The notes beneath the pieces were generated by a model, which saw only the letters and a list, made by a program, of their open reading frames with translations, was not told the origin of the DNA and made no database searches. From Candidatus Nomurabacteria bacterium (GTDB lineage Bacteria > Patescibacteriota > Minisyncoccia > Phycocordibacterales > UBA9973): a stretch of DNA of 5,065 bases. Shown here piece after piece: positions 1 to 4,197 of this stretch. The DNA is taken from contig CALQZZ010000046.1 of assembly GCA_943350065.1 (NCBI GenBank), positions 1 through 5,065 on the forward strand, in the 5' to 3' direction. Numbering within the stretch: the first letter of the stretch is position 1; every line of letters starts with the position of its first letter. The position numbers were made by a program, and so were the translations under genes.

Positions 1-2
1 AA

Positions 3-1499
3 TTAAAAAATACTTTTGAAAAAATAAAAATTTTTCTTGTCTTAAAAAAGAAAGCTGTACTAATTATTTTGGCTATTATAATTGTAATTTGTTTTTTTAT
101 TTTTCGTTCAAATAAGACTAACACCTTAAATACAGAAATTGTAAAAGTTACTAATTTGGTTCAATCTGTGCGTGCCACTGGTCAAGTCATTTCTAATACA
201 GATTTAAATCTTTCTTTTAATAAGAGTGGTGTAGTAAAATCTTTAAAAGTAAAAGTAGGTGACACTGTTCAATCTGGCCAAATTTTAGCTACTTTAGATC
301 AAGGTCAAGCTCAAGCTTCACTCACTCAAGCTCGTGGAAGCTTGATGTCAGCACAAGCAAAATATGGTTCTAGCTCTACTAATAATGGTAATGCATTGTC
401 AGAGGTCTCATTTACTTCTGCTCAAATTGATTTAGAAAATATAAAAAAAGCACAGGATCTTTTAGTTAACAATGCTTACAATACTCTATTAAATTCTACC
501 ATTGAAGCTGTTCCACAGGACTTAAATAAAGATTATGTTGCTCCTCTTATTTCTGGAACATATCTTTTGAATAAAGAAGGAATCATTAATATTAAAATTT
601 ATCAATCTGTAAATGGGCATAGTTTTGATTTGTCTGGTTTGGTAAATGGTTATGGAACATTAAATTATAATTCCCCACAACCGCTAGGAGATTCTGGTCT
701 TTATATAAAAATTGCTCCAGATTCTACAAATTCTACTGATATTAATTGGAAGATAGAGATACCAAATAAAAATACATCTGATTACCTAAAAAATTATAAT
801 GCTTATCAAGATGCTTTGAAGGCTCGTGATATTGCTGTGTCCAATGCTGAGTCAGTCCTTGCTCAGAAAAAAGCTGAGCTCTCTGTCGGTGGGGCAGAAA
901 TAGTTTTTGCTCAGGGAGTATTACAATCAGCAGAAGCTACATACGAAGATACTATAATTCGTGCACCAGCAAATGGAACTGTGACAATGGTAGATATAAA
1001 ATATGGTGAATTGGCAAATGCTGGTAAATCTGTGATCACTGTTCAAGATATAAAAAATCTATATATAGAAGCATTGATAAATGAAGCCAATATTTCTTTA
1101 TTGAAAGTCGCACAAAGTGTAGAAATCACTTTTGATGCTTTTGGAAAAGATAAAAAATTTACAGGAGTGATCGCTCAAATAGATCCATCAGCTCAGACAA
1201 ATAATGGAGTTGTAAATTATAAAATAAAAGTGAGTATCGATAAAAGTGATGAGACTATTCGCCCAGGAATGAATGCGAATATAAATGTTTTGGCAGGACA
1301 AAAAAATAATGTTTTAGCTGTACCTAATATTGCCATAACAAGACAAGGAGAAAAAAGTTTTGTAGACATTATTACAAATGATAAGAGTGAATCAAATGAA
1401 AAGAGAGAAGTCGTCACTGGTTTTGTCGGAGATAATAATTTAGTTGAAATAATATCTGGTCTAAGTGAAAATGAAAAAGTAGTGCTTTATACAAATTAA
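3..1499 (+). CDS. MacA/HlyD-type membrane fusion (adaptor) protein of an ABC exporter, 5' end outside the window
   Basis: Periplasmic-adaptor-like subunit of a MacAB-type exporter, membrane-anchored and acting outside the cytoplasmic membrane. The frame is open from base 3. The first possible ATG/GTG/TTG is TTG at 69, but that would cut the transmembrane helix and lose the preceding Lys-Lys-Lys, so the true start lies upstream. Numbering from base 3 (at least 498 aa): basic stretch 15-17, single TM helix about 18-34, first lipoyl half about 76-99 (GVVKSLKVKVGDTV), helical hairpin arms about 100-168 and 259-317 rich in Ala/Gln, second lipoyl half about 319-348 (IRAPANGTV), beta-barrel about 350-432, membrane-proximal domain to the end. 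A beta-rich block at about 169-258 interrupts the hairpin, which is unlike E. coli MacA. It overlaps the permease start by one base (TAATG), so translation is probably coupled. The fold assignment is firm; the substrate is unknown. Confidence 0.9.
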   Translation, partial: LKNTFEKIKIFLVLKKKAVLIILAIIIVICFFIFRSNKTNTLNTEIVKVTNLVQSVRATGQVISNTDLNLSFNKSGVVKSLKVKVGDTVQSGQILATLDQGQAQASLTQARGSLMSAQAKYGSSSTNNGNALSEVSFTSAQIDLENIKKAQDLLVNNAYNTLLNSTIEAVPQDLNKDYVAPLISGTYLLNKEGIINIKIYQSVNGHSFDLSGLVNGYGTLNYNSPQPLGDSGLYIKIAPDSTNSTDINWKIEIPNKNTSDYLKNYNAYQDALKARDIAVSNAESVLAQKKAELSVGGAEIVFAQGVLQSAEATYEDTIIRAPANGTVTMVDIKYGELANAGKSVITVQDIKNLYIEALINEANISLLKVAQSVEITFDAFGKDKKFTGVIAQIDPSAQTNNGVVNYKIKVSIDKSDETIRPGMNANINVLAGQKNNVLAVPNIAITRQGEKSFVDIITNDKSESNEKREVVTGFVGDNNLVEIISGLSENEKVVLYTN

Positions 1500-2776
1500 T
1501 GGAAGACAAAATAAAAATTGAAAATTCTCTTTCTCAGAATTTAATCGTCGGTTGGTTTTTGGCTAAACGTGATATTCAGCATGCAAATAAATGGACCACA
1601 GCTTTGATTATTTTCGTGATGACATTAACTTTTTTAAACCTTATCGTCGTGTCTGGTATATTGGTAGGGCTTATTCAGGGTTCTGAAGATGCACAAAAAA
1701 AATATTCTACAGGAGATGTGGTCATATCTTCTTTTTTAAATCGCTCATATATCGATCAGACTCCAAAAGTGGAATCTATCGTAAAGACTTTGCCAGATTT
1801 TAAAAATTATTCTGTACGTTATACTGGTGGTGCATTAGTAGAATCAAATTATCGAGATACTATAAAGCCAGGGGACAAGAGAGATGGTGTCTCTGGTTCT
1901 CTTCTCGGAATTGATCCAAAACAAGAACAAGATTTTTCTGGTGTATCAAAGTTTGTAATTCGTGGTTCATATCTAGAATCAAATGATCAGGATAGTGTAT
2001 TGCTCGGTAAAAATCTTTTATACGAATTTACACCTATCGAAGCCCCTGGTTTTCAAACTTTAAAAAATATTGTTATTGGACAAAGAGTTCGTCTTACTGT
2101 GGGAGATTATTCCAAAGAATATTTTGTAAAAGGAATATTGTCATCCAAGGTAGATGTATTTGATACATCTGTGGTAGCCCTTGATTCTGAAGTAAGAAAG
2201 TTAACAGGACAAACCACTCTCGATGCTGGATCAATCGCTATAAAACTAAGACCAAATGCTGATCCTATTTTTGCTCGTGACTTTTTAATAAAAAGTGGAG
2301 TGGGGGATTATGCTCGTGTGCAGACAGCCGATGACGCTTCACCAAAATTTTTGAAAGATATGAAAGTAACTTTTGGAATTCTCGGTAGTGCTATTTCTGG
2401 TATTGGACTTGTCGTGGCATCTATTACTATTTTCATCGTAATATTCGTGAATGCTATTACACGTCGCCGATATATCGGTATTATGAAAGGTATTGGTTTG
2501 AATAAAAGAGCGATACTTTATTCATATATTTATCAAGCATTTATTTATGCTGGATTTGGAATAATTATTGGTATGTCTTTGATTTTCTTTTTAATTAAAC
2601 CATATTTTGCAGCACATCCGATAAACTTTCCGTTTTCTGATGGTATCCTTGTAGCTACACTTCCGACATCACTTTGGCGTGCGACAATATTATTGATAAC
2701 CACAATGGTGGCTGGTTATATTCCGGCTAGAATTGTCATCAAACAAAATACATTATCAGCAATTTTGGGAAGATAA
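1499..2776 (+). CDS. MacB/FtsX-type ABC transporter permease
   Basis: Membrane subunit of the exporter, 425 aa. Layout seen in the sequence: cytoplasmic N-terminus, TM1 about 34-60, a large extracytoplasmic domain about 61-288 (MacB_PCD-like), TM2 about 292-320, a short cytoplasmic loop with the basic TRRRYIGIMKGIGLNKRAI segment at 321-339, TM3 about 341-366, and TM4 about 384-410 ending in GYIPAR and a Leu/Ile-rich tail. The loop motif with 'R..IGIMKGIG' and the C-terminal 'G..PA' motif are classic for FtsX/MacB permeases; the family has four TM helices and moves its external domain by mechanotransmission rather than forming a channel. E. coli MacB fuses ATPase and permease, whereas here the ATPase is a separate gene downstream, as in LolCDE and many monoderm MacB-like systems. 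ATG at 1499 overlaps the adaptor stop and no Shine-Dalgarno is visible. Substrate not deducible. Confidence 0.92.
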   Translation: MEDKIKIENSLSQNLIVGWFLAKRDIQHANKWTTALIIFVMTLTFLNLIVVSGILVGLIQGSEDAQKKYSTGDVVISSFLNRSYIDQTPKVESIVKTLPDFKNYSVRYTGGALVESNYRDTIKPGDKRDGVSGSLLGIDPKQEQDFSGVSKFVIRGSYLESNDQDSVLLGKNLLYEFTPIEAPGFQTLKNIVIGQRVRLTVGDYSKEYFVKGILSSKVDVFDTSVVALDSEVRKLTGQTTLDAGSIAIKLRPNADPIFARDFLIKSGVGDYARVQTADDASPKFLKDMKVTFGILGSAISGIGLVVASITIFIVIFVNAITRRRYIGIMKGIGLNKRAILYSYIYQAFIYAGFGIIIGMSLIFFLIKPYFAAHPINFPFSDGILVATLPTSLWRATILLITTMVAGYIPARIVIKQNTLSAILGR

Positions 2777-2814
2777 AAAATGCACCACTTTCTGCTATCG
2801 CAGAAAGTGGTGCA
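2775..2814 (-). terminator. Perfect 15-bp stem-loop between permease and ATPase; terminator-like on the - strand
   Basis: Left arm TGCACCACTTTCTGC at 2781-2795, loop TATC at 2796-2799, right arm GCAGAAAGTGGTGCA at 2800-2814, with no mismatches. A6 at 2775-2780 abuts the left arm, so a - strand transcript would read hairpin then U6, the intrinsic-terminator pattern. On the + strand the hairpin is followed by an A-rich stretch with no T-tract, so it should not stop the operon efficiently. It begins four bases after the permease stop and ends ten bases before the ATPase ATG. There is no evident - strand gene to terminate. Alternatives are an mRNA-processing or 3'-protecting hairpin, or one melted by the ribosome finishing the permease. 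The structure is certain; its role is not. Confidence 0.6.
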
Positions 2815-2824
2815 AATAAATAAA

Positions 2825-3502
2825 ATGTTAGAAATAAAAAAACTTACAAAAGCATTCAAGAGTGGAGACGCTAGAATTGTCGCAGTAAACAATTTGTCTT
2901 TCACTGTGCCCGAAGGACAATTCCTCACTGTCACAGGAAAGTCTGGTTCCGGAAAATCTACTCTTCTTTACCAGCTTGGACTTCTCGATTTACCGACTGA
3001 AGGGGAAGTGCTTCTTGGTGGAAAAGATTTAGTAAAACTTTCTGAAAAAGAACGTACCGCAATTCGCCTAAATGATCTCGGATATATTTTTCAAGACTAT
3101 GCTATTTTGCCTTCGCTCACAGCTCTCGAAAATACTATGTTACCACTTTTGATGCAGGGATATGATATGAAAAAAGCTGAAGACAAAGCTCGTATTGCTT
3201 TAAAAAAAGTTGATCTTCTCGATCGTGAAAACAATTTACCCAGTGAGCTTTCCGGTGGACAACAACAACGCGTATCTATCGCTCGTGCTATCGCTCATGA
3301 ACCAAAAATAATTTTTGCTGATGAACCGACAGCGAACCTCGACTCTGAAACTTCCGAGCAGGTGATGCATGTCTTTTTGGATTTACACAAAGAAGGGCAG
3401 ACCATAATAATGGTGACTCATGAACTCGATTATGCACTCCTCGCAGACCGTACTATCACTATGGCTGACGGTAATATTATTAGTGATATTTTGAATAAAT
3501 AA
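2825..3502 (+). CDS. MacB/LolD-family ABC transporter ATP-binding protein
   Basis: Cytoplasmic ATPase, 225 aa, the normal length for stand-alone LolD/MacB-type nucleotide-binding subunits. All motifs are intact: Walker A GKSGSGKS at 38-45, Q-loop Gln90 (YIFQDY), signature LSGGQ at 142-146, Walker B IIFADE at 162-167 with catalytic Glu167, D-loop NLD at 171-173, and switch His199 (VTHE). The Walker A position usually occupied by Pro in this family (GPSGSGKS) is Lys39. ATG at 2825 is chosen because the protein then begins MLEIKKLTKAF, the usual first strand of the family. An in-frame ATG at 2780 would add 15 residues encoded by the stem-loop, with no family support. Spacing from the permease is 48 bases and contains the hairpin. 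By eye it uses more CTC/CTT and C-ending codons than the adaptor gene. It presumably dimerises to power the permease. Confidence 0.93.
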   Translation: MLEIKKLTKAFKSGDARIVAVNNLSFTVPEGQFLTVTGKSGSGKSTLLYQLGLLDLPTEGEVLLGGKDLVKLSEKERTAIRLNDLGYIFQDYAILPSLTALENTMLPLLMQGYDMKKAEDKARIALKKVDLLDRENNLPSELSGGQQQRVSIARAIAHEPKIIFADEPTANLDSETSEQVMHVFLDLHKEGQTIIMVTHELDYALLADRTITMADGNIISDILNK

Positions 3503-3505
3503 GAC

Positions 3506-3534
3506 TTGACAGGATATATTCATTTGTATATACT
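3506..3534 (+). promoter_or_regulatory. Sigma-70-type promoter of the toxin-antitoxin operon
   Basis: TTGACA at 3506-3511, a 17-nt spacer at 3512-3528, and TATACT at 3529-3534: perfect -35, five of six bases in the -10, ideal spacing. The expected transcription start is about 3540-3542, so the antitoxin ATG at 3542 would be at or within a base or two of the mRNA 5' end. The promoter starts four bases after the ATPase stop with no terminator between, so readthrough from the exporter operon could also reach the module. Confidence 0.8.
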
Positions 3535-3543
3535 TTTGAATAT
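3516..3543 (+). promoter_or_regulatory. Nested dyad operator over the -10 box and start of the antitoxin gene
   Basis: Outer arms ATATTCA (3516-3522) and TGAATAT (3537-3543) are perfect reverse complements. Inside them lies the 8-bp palindrome GTATATAC (3526-3533), and both share the same centre between 3529 and 3530. The TTT triplets at 3523-3525 and 3534-3536 break the symmetry, giving 22 of 28 symmetric positions. The dyad covers the -10, the predicted start site and the first two bases of the ATG. Autorepression by antitoxin or antitoxin-toxin complex at such operators is established for RelBE/DinJ-YafQ; assigning it here is inference. Confidence 0.6.
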
Positions 3544-3769
3544 GGATACAACAATATTAATTAAAACAAAAAAGGATATAAAATTAAAAGCTCAAAGTTT
3601 AGCGCATGACCTCGGGCTTTCTTTGGCAGATGTGGTGAATGCATCTTTGCGACAATTTGTGATAAATCAAGGTATCACTATTTCTAAATTACCAACTGAA
3701 AGCATTGATGCTTATATCAATAAAAAAGAAATTCTTTCTGCATATGAGCAATCTCTAAAAGAGTTTTAA
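3542..3769 (+). CDS. RelB/DinJ-like type II antitoxin (ribbon-helix-helix)
   Basis: Small protein of 75 aa that would neutralise the downstream RelE-like toxin and repress its own promoter. The N-terminal half fits a ribbon-helix-helix DNA-binding fold: strand at about 3-8 (TTILIK), helix A about 10-23, a turn at Gly25, helix B about 27-40 (SLADVVNASLRQFV), resembling the DinJ/RelB pattern 'lGls...a.n..l.q.v'. The C-terminal 40-75 is charged and would be the toxin-binding arm. ATG at 3542 is preferred over the in-frame TTG at 3506, because that TTG is part of the -35 box and the extra 12 residues would be encoded by the promoter itself. No Shine-Dalgarno; a leaderless mRNA is predicted. Four bases separate its stop from the toxin ATG. 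The antitoxin role is well supported by size and position; exact subfamily less so. Confidence 0.82.
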   Translation: MDTTILIKTKKDIKLKAQSLAHDLGLSLADVVNASLRQFVINQGITISKLPTESIDAYINKKEILSAYEQSLKEF

Positions 3770-3773
3770 ATTT

Positions 3774-4040
3774 ATGATTTTGTTAAAAACTAAGAATTAT
3801 AAGAAAAGTATAAATTCTTTACCAAAGAAGGATAAAGAATTTCTTTTGAAGCAAGAAAAGTTTTTAATTAAAGATATATTTTCTCCACAATTACATACAA
3901 AAAAGCTCAAAGGATTTCCCGAAGATCACGTGTATTCTTTTAGAATTACTAGAGCTTACAGAGGCATTTTTCGCTTAAATGGCGAAAATGTTATTTTATT
4001 TGCCATTGGTCATAGAAAGGATATTTATCAAAATTTGTAG
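3774..4040 (+). CDS. RelE/ParE-superfamily type II toxin
   Basis: An 88-aa basic protein of the RelE fold, predicted to be an mRNA interferase acting on the ribosome. Visible family marks: an N-terminal helical part with many Lys (to about 35), LKG at 45-47, YSFRITRAYRGIFRL at 54-68 forming the central strands, and the terminal GHRKDIY at 79-85, typical of RelE-like toxins whose last strand ends 'IGHR.DIY'. Candidate catalytic or RNA-contacting residues are Lys43, Lys44, Lys46, Arg57, Arg63, His80, Arg81 and Tyr85, inferred from the RelE pattern. ParE-type gyrase poisons share the fold, so ribosome-dependent RNase activity is inference; the conserved His-Arg and Tyr favour RelE. It is intact and lies four bases after the antitoxin. 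A weak AAAAGAG at 3757-3763 is the only ribosome-site-like sequence and is too far from the ATG to be convincing. Confidence 0.85.
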   Translation: MILLKTKNYKKSINSLPKKDKEFLLKQEKFLIKDIFSPQLHTKKLKGFPEDHVYSFRITRAYRGIFRLNGENVILFAIGHRKDIYQNL

Positions 4041-4054
4041 AAATACTGTGCATA

Positions 4055-4064
4055 ACTAATTAGT
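4055..4064. promoter_or_regulatory. 10-bp palindrome overlapping the weak -35 of the next promoter
   Basis: ACTAATTAGT is a perfect 10-bp palindrome at 4055-4064, fifteen bases after the toxin stop and overlapping the TAGTCA proposed as -35. Its location suits a repressor half-site or operator, but in DNA this AT-rich a 10-bp palindrome can arise by chance. Confidence 0.25.
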
Positions 4065-4090
4065 CAAAAACTGTCGGGGGGGGGTATAAT
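4061..4090 (+). promoter_or_regulatory. Candidate promoter of the secreted-protein gene with a G9 spacer tract
   Basis: TATAAT at 4085-4090 is a perfect -10. The best -35 match is TAGTCA at 4061-4066 (four of six bases) with an 18-nt spacer; AGTCAA at 4062-4067 would give 17. The last nine spacer bases are all G (4076-4084). The predicted start near 4097 gives a leader of about 100 nt before the ATG at 4198. The -10 is clear and the -35 is weak, so an activator or tract-length dependence is possible. Confidence 0.55.
4076..4084. repeat. Homopolymeric G9 tract
   Basis: Nine consecutive G in otherwise strongly AT-rich intergenic DNA, directly abutting the TATAAT box. Runs of this length are prone to replication slippage, and each gain or loss would shift the -35/-10 spacing by one base. 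It is also a typical place for a sequencing or assembly length error. Confidence 0.9.
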
Positions 4091-4104
4091 TATGGGTATG
4101 TAAG

Positions 4105-4130
4105 ATATAGGCGTATAATACGTCATATAT
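4105..4130 (+). promoter_or_regulatory. Leader stem-loop 1
   Basis: Arms ATATAGGCGTA (4105-4115) and TACGTC plus TATAT (4119-4124 and 4126-4130) pair to an 11-bp stem including one G-T pair, with a bulged A at 4125 and a TAA loop at 4116-4118. At DNA level its centre is the palindrome CGTAT-A-ATACG (4112-4122). It begins within about ten bases of the predicted start site, so it would be a 5'-end hairpin of the secreted-protein mRNA, or an operator. No T-tract follows, so it is not an intrinsic terminator. Confidence 0.4.
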
Positions 4131-4162
4131 AAAGTAAGGTTTAAATTTATTAGTTTATTAAT

Positions 4163-4197
4163 TATCGAGGTTAAACCTCGATATAAAAAATTTTTTT
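4163..4197 (+). promoter_or_regulatory. Leader stem-loop 2 and A6T7 tract immediately before the secreted-protein ATG
   Basis: TATCGAGGTT (4163-4172) and AACCTCGATA (4174-4183) form a perfect 21-bp dyad around A4173. As RNA it gives an 8-bp stem (TATCGAGG/CCTCGATA) with a TTAAA loop. One T, A6 (4185-4190) and T7 (4191-4197) follow, then the ATG at 4198. The T-run starts seven bases after the stem, further than in an efficient intrinsic terminator, so attenuation or termination of toxin-antitoxin readthrough is possible but not secure. A DNA operator or translation-control hairpin is equally compatible. No Shine-Dalgarno lies between hairpin and ATG. Confidence 0.5.

Noticed and set aside
69..71. 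TTG as the start codon of the adaptor protein
   Set aside because: The frame is open upstream to base 3, and the upstream codons supply the Lys-rich cytoplasmic flank and the first part of the membrane helix, so the gene starts before the window.
1217..1417. 66-codon reading frame on the - strand
   Set aside because: It lies wholly within the adaptor gene, shows no family features, and is a shadow of the real frame.
2780..2824. ATG at 2780 as the ATPase start, giving a 15-residue extension
   Set aside because: The extension is encoded by the stem-loop itself and has no counterpart in LolD/MacB ATPases; the ATG at 2825 gives the standard N-terminus and length.
2716..2934. 72-codon reading frame on the - strand crossing the hairpin
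   Set aside because: It overlaps the permease end and the ATPase start, both well-supported, and has no recognisable domain. The hairpin would terminate its own transcript.
3506..3541. TTG at 3506 as the antitoxin start
   Set aside because: This TTG is the first part of the -35 hexamer; a transcript from this promoter would not contain it.
4114..4119. Second TATAAT as an alternative -10
   Set aside because: The best sequence at -35 distance is TTATGG/TATGGG, a poor match, and the hexamer is accounted for by the loop and stem of leader hairpin 1.
4182..4187. TATAAA as a -10 for a leaderless transcript of the secreted protein
   Set aside because: No -35-like sequence lies 16-18 bases upstream, and the hexamer is partly contained in the 21-bp dyad; composition alone explains it.
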